This document shows positions 42,144 to 50,359 of a stretch of DNA of 59,029 nucleotides, piece by piece; within the stretch, counting starts at the first letter, position 1; every line of letters begins with the position of its first letter. The stretch is from Microbacterium enclense (GTDB taxonomy: Bacteria > Actinomycetota > Actinomycetes > Actinomycetales > Microbacteriaceae): contig NZ_RBZY01000018.1 of assembly GCF_004022425.1 (NCBI RefSeq), positions 1 to 59,029 on the forward strand, in the 5' to 3' direction. The notes beneath the pieces were generated by a model, which made no database searches, had not been told where the DNA came from, and was given only the letters and a program-made list of their open reading frames with translations. The translations under genes were made by a program, and so were the position numbers.

Positions 42144-45100
42144 TCAGTCGGCCTGGCGCACCGAGCGGCGGCGCAGCACGACACCGAGGCCGAGGAGGGC
42201 AAGGGCGGCGAGCACCCCCGCACCCATCCATCCCGCGTCCGTGCCGGTGACGGCGAGGTCGCCCTCGCCGCGGCCCGTGGTGCCGCTCCCCGTGCCCGAG
42301 TCGCCGGATGCTCCGGTGTCACCGGATCCCGGCAGACCGGTGCCCGGGTCGGTGTCGTCGACGGCACCCACACTTAGCGGCACCGTGACCTGCGTACCGG
42401 TCGGCTGCGCCCTGAGCTGCACCTCCAGCGCGTCGGCCGCGTCGGCGGGGACCGTCAGCGTCACATTCGCCACACCGCCCGAAATCGGCACCTCGGCGCT
42501 CTCCGCGCCGGCGAACGACACCGAGAGCGAGGTGTTCGACGGAGCACCGAGCGAGGTGAGGTCGACGTTCGACACCGTGAACATCAGGTCCGCGCCGGGC
42601 TCGACGCTCGCCGGCAGCCCCGACACCTGGACACCACGCGCCGTGAAGTCGGGCGTGAGACCAGGATTCGCCCGCAGGAAGGAGATCCATCCATCGCGGT
42701 CCACCAGGCCCGAGTCCAGCGTGTTCTTCCCCTCGCGGAAGACCGAGAAGCTGTCCCCACCGCCCAGCAGGAAGCTGAACGAGCCCACGCGGTACTCCGC
42801 GGCCGGGTCGACGGCGACGCCGTTGATCCAGATGCCCAGGACGCGCTGACCGGCGGGACGCGAGGCGTCGTAGGTGAAGCGCACGTTCTCGGACACCCCG
42901 AGCGCGAGGTCCGTCGTGCCGCGATCTGACGCATCGCCCCATTGCTGCTCGAACATCACCCGCAACTGATCCCCAGTGAGGGTCGTGGTCCACAGATTGT
43001 TGACGAAGGGCAGGACCGCATTGGCCTCGGCCAGCGTGATCACACCGTCCCCGTCGAACAGCAGCTCCGCGCGCAGACCACCCGGGTTGACCACCGCGAT
43101 GTCGGCGCCGCCGCGAGCGGGGTCCGCGAGGGTGCTCAGGAGCGCGTCGGCAACGAGCCCGCCCAGCGCCGACTGCTTCGAGCGGTCATCGCGCTCGCCA
43201 CCCGTGTAGACACCATTCACGTATCCGCCCTCCTGGAAGGCGGTGGTGATGTCGGCGGTGACCGACCCGACCGGCTCGCGACCGACGATGTCGGCCGCGG
43301 CGCGGGCTGCAGTGACGATCTCGTTCACCTCGGCGACGCGCGGGTAGGTGGCGATGAGACGCTCATCCAGCGCGGCACTCGCCTCGGCATCCGGAGCCGA
43401 CAGGCGCGGCACGTTGCGCGCGGTGTAGTCCACCACGTCGCCGCTGCCGTCGACCGTGAGCACGATCTGCCCGATGTTCTCGCCGTAGCTGCCCGTCTGG
43501 AGGATCGGGCGCGTGCCTTCACCACCGGGGATCGGCGCGTCCCACGCGTACAGCGCGTGCGTGTGGCCGGTGAAGATGGCATCCACCGCCGGGTCCGTGT
43601 CGTTCACGATGGAGGCGAACGCACCGCCCGCGGCGAGCGCCTGCTCGAGCGTCGCGCTCGACGCGCTGAGCTCGGTGCCCTCGTGGTACTGGGCGACGAT
43701 CACGTCGACCTGGTCGTCGATCTCCGCCACGACGCGGTTGACCTCGGCCACCGGCTCGCGGAACTCGACGCCCTCGATCCCCTCCTGCGACACGAGCGTC
43801 GGCGTGAGCTGCGTGACGGCGCCGACGACACCCACGCGCACACCGTCGACCTCGAAGATCGCGTACTCCGGGAGGATCGGCTGGCCGTCCTTGAAGACGT
43901 TCGCCACGACGTACGGGAAGTCGGCGAGGTCGGTCACGCGCCCGGTAAGGTCGTCGACGCCCTGGTCGAACTCGTGGTTGCCTGCGGCGGACACGGCCAG
44001 CTCCAGGGCGTTGAGCACCTCGATCGTCGGCTCGTCCGCGAACAGCGACGACGCGAACAGCGACGCGCCGATGTTGTCTCCGTTGGAGACGAACAGAGTG
44101 TTGTCGTCGCCGTAGTCCGCGCGCAGCTGTTCGATCGTGCCGGCGAACTTCACCGTGTTGGCGTCGATGCGGCCGTGGAAGTCGTTGATACCGAGGAGGT
44201 TGATCTCGGTCGTCGACGACAGGTCCAGACCGACGATCACGGGGTCGTGGTCGCTGGAACGGTAGGGCGTCGTGTCGTAGAAGTTCAGCGCGTTGTAGTT
44301 GTAGCGGCTGTACTCCAGGGCGAGGGCCTCGACGGCGTTGATGTTCCAGACGTCGGTGCCGGTCACGAGCTCCCTCGCCGACGGCGAGGCCAGCACGTGG
44401 TCGAGCGATCCCGACTGACCTTGGAACGAGTACGAGTACTTCCCGTCCGCCGTGAGCGGCTCGAACCCGAACTCGCGGAGCTTGTCGATCGGGTCTTCCT
44501 GCGAGTAGGCGTTGAAGTCGCCGAGGAGGAACACGTCGTCCGTGCCCACCGCGGCGGCGCGCTCCTCGGCGAAGACGCCGAGGGCCTGGGCCTGACGTAC
44601 GCGGTCGCCGTTGAAGGCGCCCTGGAAACCGTCGTCGGCGTTGTCACCGGTCGCGTCGTCGCTGCTGCTCTTGGACTTGAAGTGGTTCACGATCGCGAGG
44701 ATGGTGGCATCCACGTCGTCCACGGGCGCGAACGCCTGCGCGAGGGGCTGGCGGGCGTTGGCGAATGCGGCGTCGTCGAGGATCACGCTCTCGCCGACCG
44801 GCGCGACGACGGCCTTCTTGTAGATGAAGGCGGTTCGGATGACGTCTTCCGAGGCCGGAAGATCCGCGGGCGAGGGCACGAACGCCCACTGCTCCGTCCC
44901 GAGCGCGGCGTTGAGGGCATCGACGAGCGTCGACAGGGCCGCGTCGCGGGCCTGGCCGAACTGGGCCGAGTTCTCGATCTCCTCGAGCGAGACGACGTCG
45001 GCGCCGAGGCCGTTGATCGCGGCCACGATCTTGGCCTGCTGGCGCTGAAGGTTCTCGTCGTTCGCGGCGCCGCGCGGACCGTTGTCCGGGCACTGGTTCG

Positions 45101-46763
45101 CCGTGATCGGGTTGCCGGCGCGATCCTTGTAGGTCGACGTGCAGCCGACGCTCTCGGCGGTCGTCGTGAAGTAGTTCAGCACGTTGAAGCTCGAGAGCTT
45201 CACGTTGCCGCCGACCGGCTCGGGAGCCGCGGTCCGGGTGTTCGCGAAAGTCGCCGGCTGCACGGCATCCGCGTTCTCCACCGTCAACTGCTCGGTGGGC
45301 TGAAACTTCCAGACGCGGTTGCGGAAGTCCAGGACAACCGGGGTCCGGAACATGACGGGCGCACCCACACGGACCGGGTCGGTGAGCGACACGTACGGCA
45401 GCGGGACGTTCTGCGCGGCGCGGAGGAAGTCCAGCGACGCACCGTCGTCGAGGACGATCGCGCGGGCGTCGTTGTCGGCGACCGCCGCGTCGTACTCCTC
45501 GGTGGCGGGACCCGCCACGTCGGTCGGCGTGCGCAACGGCGTGGTGCCGGCGGCGAGGCCCACCTCGGCGTACTGGTTCGTCGTGTACGAGTTGGTGACC
45601 GTGAAGTCGCCCTGGGGCGCGAGGAGCATGCCTTCGAAGCGCTCGCGTTCCTCGTCGGTCGCGGGCCAGGTGATTGTCGCCGGCTCGACCGGGGCGGCCG
45701 GATCGGGGAGCGACCGGATGCCGTCGGCGGTCGCGGTGATCTGCGTCTGGCCGAACTCCTCAGAGGCGGTGCCCGTGACCTCGACGGAGTCGCCCTTGTT
45801 CACCTTCGCCGTGGCAGCGGAACCGTAGACGAAGATGCCGTCGGAGGCGGTGTGGGTGGCGAGATCGATGTCGCCGCCGGTTCCGGGCGTCTGGATGAAG
45901 AAGCCGTCGTATCCGCCGGTCGGGTACGCCGCGGTGACGATGCCGCGCGTGGTGACCGTGGCGCCGGCGAGCGGCGTGGTCGCGCCCGTGCCCTGGATGT
46001 CACGGATCGGCACGACATCGCCGGGGGTGACGCTCGTCGTCGGCGCCGGAGTCGTCGGTGCCGTCGTCGGGGTGACGGACGGCTCGGGGTCGGGGGTGTC
46101 GCCGCCGGAGTTCTGCGGCGTGATGGTCGTCGTGTTGGCGAAGTCGGCGGAGTTGTCTCCGGTGTCGACGAAGCCGGTACGCGTCAGCGCGTTCTGGGTC
46201 GCATTGGGTCCGTCGACCACGGCCGGCGCGGTCTCGAAGCTCACACCGGCGCCGTACCCGAGGAAGTCCACGACACGAGAGTCGTCGACAGTGCCCGCGG
46301 GCAGCGCGAGCGACTCGGCGACGTTCGCGAGGAAGAGCTGGCCGGTCGTGCCCGACGGGTTCAGGCCCGTGTCGGCGATGTCGGGCGTCGGCAGCTCGTT
46401 CGTGACCACACCGTTGCCGCGCAGCGCGATCAGGTAGTACGCGCCCGCAGCGATCGAGCCGGTGAGACGCAGCGTGTTGGCGGCGGTCGGCGCGCTCGTG
46501 CTCGAAGCGGAGCGGTACTGCAGCGACCAGGAGCCGAGGTCCTGAGCGGTGTCACCGGCGTTGTACAGCTCGACGAACTTCTGCGTGTAGGCCGCGGCTC
46601 CGCTGCCTCCCTTGAGATAGGCCTCGTTGATCACCACCCGGGGGCCGTCGGCCGCGAACGCGGGGGCGGGGGCGAGCGCCGACCCGAGCAGGGCTGCTCC
46701 GAGAACGGCACTGAGGGTCGTGGTGAATCGGCGCCGAGGCGCGCGGGAGGGTGCGGGATGCAT
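42144..46763 (-). CDS. Wall-anchored LTD/ExeM-NucH nuclease/5'-nucleotidase fusion
   Basis: A 1539-residue secreted enzyme. Signal peptide 1-37 (ends AFA-AD); lamin-tail-like domain ~39-150 (VVINEAYLKGGSGAAAYTQKFVELYNAG); Thr/Pro linker; OB-like region of ExeM/NucH nucleases from ~248 (RDIQGTG); endonuclease/exonuclease/phosphatase domain ~515-840 (SSFNVLNYF, EEIENSAQFG, HFKSKS, LLGDFNAYS, SSDHDP); metallophosphatase ~856-1130 (GINDFHGRID, GNHEFDQG, GHTHALYAW); 5'-nucleotidase C-domain ~1165-1400. The tail has LAVTGT (~1504), a hydrophobic helix and RRRS, a LAxTG-type sortase signal. It should cut extracellular nucleic acid and dephosphorylate the nucleotides at the cell wall. Start behind TTTGGAGA. 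Confidence 0.93.
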   Translation of the reverse strand: MHPAPSRAPRRRFTTTLSAVLGAALLGSALAPAPAFAADGPRVVINEAYLKGGSGAAAYTQKFVELYNAGDTAQDLGSWSLQYRSASSTSAPTAANTLRLTGSIAAGAYYLIALRGNGVVTNELPTPDIADTGLNPSGTTGQLFLANVAESLALPAGTVDDSRVVDFLGYGAGVSFETAPAVVDGPNATQNALTRTGFVDTGDNSADFANTTTITPQNSGGDTPDPEPSVTPTTAPTTPAPTTSVTPGDVVPIRDIQGTGATTPLAGATVTTRGIVTAAYPTGGYDGFFIQTPGTGGDIDLATHTASDGIFVYGSAATAKVNKGDSVEVTGTASEEFGQTQITATADGIRSLPDPAAPVEPATITWPATDEERERFEGMLLAPQGDFTVTNSYTTNQYAEVGLAAGTTPLRTPTDVAGPATEEYDAAVADNDARAIVLDDGASLDFLRAAQNVPLPYVSLTDPVRVGAPVMFRTPVVLDFRNRVWKFQPTEQLTVENADAVQPATFANTRTAAPEPVGGNVKLSSFNVLNYFTTTAESVGCTSTYKDRAGNPITANQCPDNGPRGAANDENLQRQQAKIVAAINGLGADVVSLEEIENSAQFGQARDAALSTLVDALNAALGTEQWAFVPSPADLPASEDVIRTAFIYKKAVVAPVGESVILDDAAFANARQPLAQAFAPVDDVDATILAIVNHFKSKSSSDDATGDNADDGFQGAFNGDRVRQAQALGVFAEERAAAVGTDDVFLLGDFNAYSQEDPIDKLREFGFEPLTADGKYSYSFQGQSGSLDHVLASPSARELVTGTDVWNINAVEALALEYSRYNYNALNFYDTTPYRSSDHDPVIVGLDLSSTTEINLLGINDFHGRIDANTVKFAGTIEQLRADYGDDNTLFVSNGDNIGASLFASSLFADEPTIEVLNALELAVSAAGNHEFDQGVDDLTGRVTDLADFPYVVANVFKDGQPILPEYAIFEVDGVRVGVVGAVTQLTPTLVSQEGIEGVEFREPVAEVNRVVAEIDDQVDVIVAQYHEGTELSASSATLEQALAAGGAFASIVNDTDPAVDAIFTGHTHALYAWDAPIPGGEGTRPILQTGSYGENIGQIVLTVDGSGDVVDYTARNVPRLSAPDAEASAALDERLIATYPRVAEVNEIVTAARAAADIVGREPVGSVTADITTAFQEGGYVNGVYTGGERDDRSKQSALGGLVADALLSTLADPARGGADIAVVNPGGLRAELLFDGDGVITLAEANAVLPFVNNLWTTTLTGDQLRVMFEQQWGDASDRGTTDLALGVSENVRFTYDASRPAGQRVLGIWINGVAVDPAAEYRVGSFSFLLGGGDSFSVFREGKNTLDSGLVDRDGWISFLRANPGLTPDFTARGVQVSGLPASVEPGADLMFTVSNVDLTSLGAPSNTSLSVSFAGAESAEVPISGGVANVTLTVPADAADALEVQLRAQPTGTQVTVPLSVGAVDDTDPGTGLPGSGDTGASGDSGTGSGTTGRGEGDLAVTGTDAGWMGAGVLAALALLGLGVVLRRRSVRQAD

Positions 46764-46882
46764 GGGTCTCCAAAGACCGGCGCTCGACGGAGAGACGGGC
46801 CGGATGGGGGGGATCGACGGGGGGGTCTCGACGAACTTAAACGAGACACATGTCGTTTACCCAGGCTCCAATGTTTCCAAAC

Positions 46883-46889
46883 GGTGAAC
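46883..46889 (-). promoter_or_regulatory. Possible PhoP-box half-site upstream of the nuclease/5'-nucleotidase
   Basis: GTTCACC on the minus strand equals the conserved seven bases of the actinomycete PHO-box unit; the following 11-base unit matches poorly. The 130-base AT-richer stretch upstream of the gene also repeats GACATGT 40 bases apart (minus-strand copies at 46848-46854 and 46888-46894). Phosphate control would suit the enzyme but the evidence is thin. Confidence 0.25.
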
Positions 46890-46929
46890 ATGTCCTCAGC
46901 GCCTCGGCCGCCCCGCCGACAACGACGAA

Positions 46930-46956
46930 GGCCCGGATGCCATTGGCATCCGGGCC
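46930..46956. terminator. Intrinsic terminator downstream of rplL
   Basis: Perfect 13-base arms (46930-46942 and 46944-46956) around a T, 24 bases past the rplL stop. Again made of an inverted pair of GGATGCC with flanking GGCCC. Confidence 0.85.
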
Positions 46957-46979
46957 CTCGTATACGCGAAGTGCGTGAA

Positions 46980-47366
46980 TTACTTGAGGGTCACCGTGGC
47001 GCCGGCAGCCTCGAGAGCTTCCTTCGCCTTGTCGGCGGTCTCCTTGTTCGCGCCCTCGAGCACGGCCTTGGGGGCACCGTCGACGACGGCCTTGGCCTCG
47101 CCGAGGCCGAGCGAGGTGAGCTCGCGGACGACCTTGATGACCTGGATCTTCTTGTCGCCGGCGGCCTCGAGGACGACGTCGAACGAGTCCTTCTCCTCGA
47201 CCTCTTCGGCGGGGGCAGCGCCACCGGCGGCGGGGCCGGCCACGGCCACGGGGGCGGCGGCGGTGACGTCGAACGTCTCCTCGAACGCCTTCACGAACTC
47301 GGAGAGCTCGATGAGGGTGAGCTCCTTGAACGCGTCGAGCAGCTCTTCGGTGCTGAGCTTAGCCAT
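46980..47366 (-). CDS. rplL: 50S ribosomal protein L7/L12
   Basis: A 128-residue stalk protein that recruits translation GTPases. N-terminal dimerisation domain [34 protein letters not shown], alanine-rich hinge ([20 protein letters not shown]) and the C-terminal domain [70 protein letters not shown] are all canonical. RBS AAGGAG lies before the ATG. Co-transcribed with rplJ, 38 bases upstream. Confidence 0.98.
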   Translation of the reverse strand: MAKLSTEELLDAFKELTLIELSEFVKAFEETFDVTAAAPVAVAGPAAGGAAPAEEVEEKDSFDVVLEAAGDKKIQVIKVVRELTSLGLGEAKAVVDGAPKAVLEGANKETADKAKEALEAAGATVTLK

Positions 47367-47404
47367 TGTGTTTCTCCTTGATCGGGAATGTCATCCGGGC
47401 CGGG

Positions 47405-47920
47405 TCAGGCCGCGGTGTCCTGCTTCTCGCGCAGCGCGTCGACCGTGCGAACGGCCTTCGACGGAAGCGCCTGGAAGACGTATGCCGCCTTGGTCATCGT
47501 CGCCTTCATCGCACCGGCGAGCTTCGCCAGCAGGACTTCACGGCTTTCGAGATCGGCGAGCTTGTTGACCTCATCCGCGGTCAGGGCGGAGCCATCGAAG
47601 TAGCCGCCCTTCACCACGAGCTGAGGGTTAGCCTTGGCGAAGGCACGCAGGCTCTTCGCGACGGCGACGGGGTCACCGTGCACGAACGCGATGGCAGACG
47701 GGCCCTTGAGCTCGTCGTCCAGTCCCGTGACCCCCGCGTTGGCCGCGGCGATCTTGGTCAGCGTGTTCTTCACCACGGCGTACTCCGCGTCCTGACGGAT
47801 GTCGTTGCGCAGCTGCTTGAGCTGGGCAACCGTCAGACCGCGGTACTCGGTCAGCAGAACGGCAGTCGAGTTCTCGAAGTGCTTCGTGAGCTCGGCGACC
47901 GATGCGTCCTTCTGCGCCAT
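47405..47920 (-). CDS. rplJ: 50S ribosomal protein L10
   Basis: A 171-residue ribosomal protein forming the base of the L7/L12 stalk. [42 protein letters not shown] is the family start; the C-terminal helix (VDALREKQ) binds L12 dimers. The ATG follows AAGGAG. A long in-frame extension runs through the leader and is not translated. L10-L12 usually represses its own translation by binding its leader; a leader with an attenuator-like hairpin is visible here. rplK-rplA are not in the window. Confidence 0.98.
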   Translation of the reverse strand: MAQKDASVAELTKHFENSTAVLLTEYRGLTVAQLKQLRNDIRQDAEYAVVKNTLTKIAAANAGVTGLDDELKGPSAIAFVHGDPVAVAKSLRAFAKANPQLVVKGGYFDGSALTADEVNKLADLESREVLLAKLAGAMKATMTKAAYVFQALPSKAVRTVDALREKQDTAA

Positions 47921-48136
47921 GGCCACTCCTTGTGTGTACGAGGCGCTCCGCGGAAGCGGGGCGCCGGCCAAGACACCGGGCGACGGCAAAAAAGAAGAGC
48001 TCCGGCGCAGGCGCACGGAGCTCGGAATCCCGATTCGGGAGGAGTTACATGTACCTGCGCAGGTCCTCTGCCTTTCGGCAGACGCTTCGATCTTCGTGCA
48101 CGCACGACGATGACCGGCGGTCTTTGGCTTGCCCCT
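47921..48136 (-). ncRNA. L10 leader of the rplJ-rplL mRNA
   Basis: About 215 transcribed bases before the rplJ start, long for this compact genome. It contains several stems, e.g. CTGCGCAG (48055-48062), and a terminator-like hairpin near its middle. The location matches known L10 leaders, where the L10-L12 complex binds RNA to shut down the operon. I assign it by position and structure only; the consensus fold was not modelled. Confidence 0.6.
47988..48023 (-). terminator. Attenuator-type intrinsic terminator in the L10 leader
   Basis: Read on the minus strand: arm GAGCTCC (48017-48023), a 13-base loop rich in G/C, arm GGAGCTC (47997-48003), then TTCTTTTTT (47988-47996). It is the only hairpin in the window followed by a clear U-tract, and it lies upstream of rplJ, so it can end transcription prematurely. 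Confidence 0.75.
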
Positions 48137-48166
48137 ACTGTACCCGGCATCCACCCCGCCCGCCAA
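48137..48166 (-). promoter_or_regulatory. Likely promoter of rplJ-rplL
   Basis: Minus strand: -35 TTGGCG (48161-48166), 18-base spacer, -10 TACAGT (48137-48142). Predicted start near 48130, about 210 bases before the rplJ ATG. Confidence 0.5.
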
Positions 48167-48232
48167 ATCCGCGCCGCCCCGCCCGCCCCGCCCCGCCCCG
48201 GGGCCGCCCGACCCCCCGCGCACGCTTCCGAA

Positions 48233-48308
48233 TGCACACGATCCGGCCGAACGCACACTATGCAGCAGCCCCGGACGTGTGCGCCCGGCTCGATCGTGTG
48301 CGCTCGCC
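48233..48308. repeat. Left flank array of CGCACACG/CGTGTGCG motifs
   Basis: Two forward motifs (GCACACG at 48234-48240 followed by ATCCGGCCG, and GCACAC at 48253-48258) and two inverted ones (CGTGTGC at 48276-48282 and CGTGTGCGCTCG from 48295) in 76 bases. It ends 11 bases before the DUF559 gene's stop codon. A related cluster lies on the other side of that gene. Confidence 0.6.
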
Positions 48309-48318
48309 ACCGGCGAGC

Positions 48319-49302
48319 TCACGTTTGCGGGGTCACGCCGAAGGCGGCGAGGCGTGCGGCAAGCGTCCCGGGGTCTGCGATGTCACGGAACCCACCGCGG
48401 CACAGACGCCATTGCGTCGTGCCACGGATCCAATCCTCGCGGCGCTTCTCGTCGAGCAGTATCTGCTCGATCGTCGCATCTGCTCGCAGCGCGGGGTCAC
48501 GGTACTTCGCCTCGCCGTCGAACTCCCAGAACGTGCGACATTCCCGCAGCGCGATATCGACGAAGTATTCGCGGCCCGCCGGGCCCGCGATCGGCACCTG
48601 GAGGTCTAGATCACGGAATCCCAGGCGGAACAATTGCAGCCGACTTACGCTTTCCCCCGGCAGTTCCGCCCGCCCGTCGGCGAATTCGATGAGCCACCTG
48701 GCCCCCGCCACCCCGCGATGGCCCGCGGCTCTTGCCACCCGCTCTCGCATCCGCTCGCGCCAGGCGTCCTGGCTGGCGGAGTCGACCCCGTGCCTGCGTC
48801 CCGCTTCCCGCCGCAGGGCCGCATCGGCGCAAGAGAGCGCCACTTCCATGCTGCGAGTCCTGGCGACGTCGAAGACCGTGCGTTCCAAAGAGGTGCAGCG
48901 GATGCCGTCGATCTCGACGACGTCCGAATCGTTCGGTTCATCCTGGTGACGGCGAACGCGACCTCGACTGGGCGCCCGCGACCCCTCCGGCACCGTGAGT
49001 TCCACGGGAGTACGGCCGAAACGGTACTGCGGGAGGCCGTGGACGACAGCGGCGGTCAGATGGGAGAGCACGGCGTCCCCACCCCTCATCCGGGCGATGA
49101 CCGCGAGGGCTTCGAGCCGGTGGACGGAAGCCGGGCGAAGGTCGGTCAGGGACTCGCGAGCGACATACATGCCGCGGTGCACCCGCACCCACTCTCCTTC
49201 AGCGTCCCGTCGGAGCCGTCGAGGCGGAACGTCGCGATCGAGAAGCTCGGCGCGAGAATGCAACAGGCTGCGCGCCTGGGAGAGGCTGATGTCATGTGGC
49301 AT
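48319..49302 (-). CDS. AbiEi-antitoxin-domain/DUF559 endonuclease-like protein
   Basis: A 327-residue protein. The N-terminal half ([28 protein letters not shown], then [14 protein letters not shown] and [25 protein letters not shown]) matches the AbiEi antitoxin-like winged-helix region. The C-terminal half is a DUF559 nuclease fold with [20 protein letters not shown], a PD-(D/E)xK-type motif (D, then E-F-D-G-E-x-K), and [11 protein letters not shown]. Start [14 protein letters not shown]. Genes of this sort occur in many copies in Microbacteriaceae; their role is unknown. No toxin (AbiEii) gene is adjacent, so this is not a complete AbiE system. Bracketed by repeat clusters. Confidence 0.8.
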   Translation of the reverse strand: MPHDISLSQARSLLHSRAELLDRDVPPRRLRRDAEGEWVRVHRGMYVARESLTDLRPASVHRLEALAVIARMRGGDAVLSHLTAAVVHGLPQYRFGRTPVELTVPEGSRAPSRGRVRRHQDEPNDSDVVEIDGIRCTSLERTVFDVARTRSMEVALSCADAALRREAGRRHGVDSASQDAWRERMRERVARAAGHRGVAGARWLIEFADGRAELPGESVSRLQLFRLGFRDLDLQVPIAGPAGREYFVDIALRECRTFWEFDGEAKYRDPALRADATIEQILLDEKRREDWIRGTTQWRLCRGGFRDIADPGTLAARLAAFGVTPQT

Positions 49303-49429
49303 CCGGTCAGCGTGCCCCGAAGCCGACGCCCCGCGCCCTCGACACCCCCGCTTCTGTGGGCCCTCCCCCAAATCGCGCCCTTGTGCAGAATCCGTCGCCC
49401 CCAGCGCCGAAAGCACGCGGTGTTGCCGA

Positions 49430-49480
49430 GCGCACACGCTCGGCCGGACCCAAACATGTGCGCTCGACCCGAACGTGTGT
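49430..49480. repeat. Right flank array of CGCACACG/CGTGTG motifs
   Basis: GCACACGCTCGGCCGG (49432-49447), ATGTGCGCTCG (49456-49466) and ACGTGTG (49473-49479). The first two resemble elements of the cluster at 48233-48308. It lies ~130 bases upstream of the DUF559 gene start and ~110 bases before the YqaJ gene. Confidence 0.55.
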
Positions 49481-49590
49481 CCCGACGCGGCCGCGAGCCC
49501 AGCGGGCCGGGGCGACGCCGCGCGTGCGACCACCGAGACACACCGGGGCGATGAACGTTGGGGCCGCCCGACGGGGTTAGGGTCGAACGC

Positions 49591-50265
49591 ATGTCCCCCG
49601 AGCTCGTCGCCTCCCGCAGCGCCGACCTGGACGCGCGGATCGTCGCCGACTCCCGCGATCGGGTTGCGTGGATCCGCGCGCGCTCGCGCGGCATCACCGC
49701 GACCGACGTCGCAACCCTCACGAGCATGAACGCGATCGCGCGAGCGGCGGATGCCAAGCTCCTGGGCTCGAACTTCTCGGGCAACGCCTACACGGCGCAC
49801 GGCCGTCGGCGCGAGCCCGAGATCGCCGGGTGGGTTGCTGCGACGCACGGCATCCAGCCCTCATCGGCGCTTTATCACGCCGTCGTCGAGAAGCGGCACC
49901 TGGCCACTCCTGACGGGGTCGTCGTGGATGCCGAGGGGCGCATCGTGCTGGCCGAGATCAAGACGACCAACAAGTCGTGGCGATCGATCCCCCGGACGTA
50001 CCTGCGCCAGGTGTGGTGGCAGCAGCACGTGCTCGGCGCCGAGCGCACGCTCGTCGCCTGGGAGCAGCACGACGGCTTCGTCCCCGTCGACGACGAACCC
50101 CGCTGCCAGTGGGTGGACCGCGACGAGAAGGAGATCGCCTCGCTCGTCCGCCTCGCCACCTCTCTCATCGACGAGCTCTACCGCCGCACCACCGCGGCGC
50201 GCCTGCCGTCTGCCCGCCCGGAACCCACGGAGAGGTACCGCGCGCTGGCCCTGGTCGAGGGATAG
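49591..50265 (+). CDS. YqaJ-family exonuclease
   Basis: A 224-residue nuclease of the lambda-exonuclease/YqaJ fold. SRGITATDVATLTSM matches the family GIGGSD/GITAS-like motif, AYTAHGRRREPEIAGWVAATHGIQPSSALYH the G-x-x-x-EP helix, and TPDGVVVDAEGRIVLAEIKTTNKSW the catalytic D...E-x-K. WWQQHVLGAERTLVAWEQHDGFVP completes the core. Start MSPELVASRS, with no strong RBS. Such enzymes usually belong to phages, but single chromosomal copies are common in actinobacteria. No recombinase or phage gene is nearby. Its stop codon lies inside the first MarR operator of the next operon. Confidence 0.85.
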   Translation: MSPELVASRSADLDARIVADSRDRVAWIRARSRGITATDVATLTSMNAIARAADAKLLGSNFSGNAYTAHGRRREPEIAGWVAATHGIQPSSALYHAVVEKRHLATPDGVVVDAEGRIVLAEIKTTNKSWRSIPRTYLRQVWWQQHVLGAERTLVAWEQHDGFVPVDDEPRCQWVDRDEKEIASLVRLATSLIDELYRRTTAARLPSARPEPTERYRALALVEG

Positions 50266-50282
50266 TTGACCCGAATCAAGCA
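50263..50282. promoter_or_regulatory. MarR operator 1, with -35 box
   Basis: TAGTTGA (50263-50269), six bases, TCAAGCA (50276-50282): an imperfect copy of the downstream operator with the same spacing. It overlaps the -35 hexamer TTGACC (50266-50271) and the stop codon of the YqaJ gene. Confidence 0.6.
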
Positions 50283-50289
50283 CTCGGCG

Positions 50290-50311
50290 TATAGTTGATC
50301 TTCGTCAACTA
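50290..50311 (+). promoter_or_regulatory. -10 box and MarR operator 2
   Basis: The -10 TATAGT (50290-50295) lies 18 bases after the -35 at 50266. Perfect inverted repeat TAGTTGA (50292-50298), six bases, TCAACTA (50305-50311) covers the -10 and start site. This TAGTTGA...TCAACTA pattern is typical of MarR-family sites. Confidence 0.75.
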
Positions 50312-50359
50312 ACGCGCCGACGTCGTCGCGGCTTCCCTTCCTCCCCTGGAGAGCTCCGC

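Noticed and set aside
42942..47381. 1479-codon open frame on the + strand opposite the nuclease and rplL genes
   Set aside because: It is antisense to a protein with clear domains. Long antisense frames are expected in GC-rich DNA, and this one is rich in Arg, Gly, Asp and Val with no motif.
48233..48308. CRISPR-like array
   Set aside because: Motifs are short, occur in both orientations and have irregular spacing; there are no equal spacers and no cas genes.
48319..49302. Complete AbiE toxin-antitoxin pair
   Set aside because: Only the AbiEi-like domain is present, fused to a DUF559 nuclease-like part. No AbiEii nucleotidyltransferase lies next to it.
49591..50265. Prophage remnant around the YqaJ exonuclease
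   Set aside because: No integrase, capsid, terminase or attachment-site repeat is visible and neighbours are ordinary chromosomal genes.
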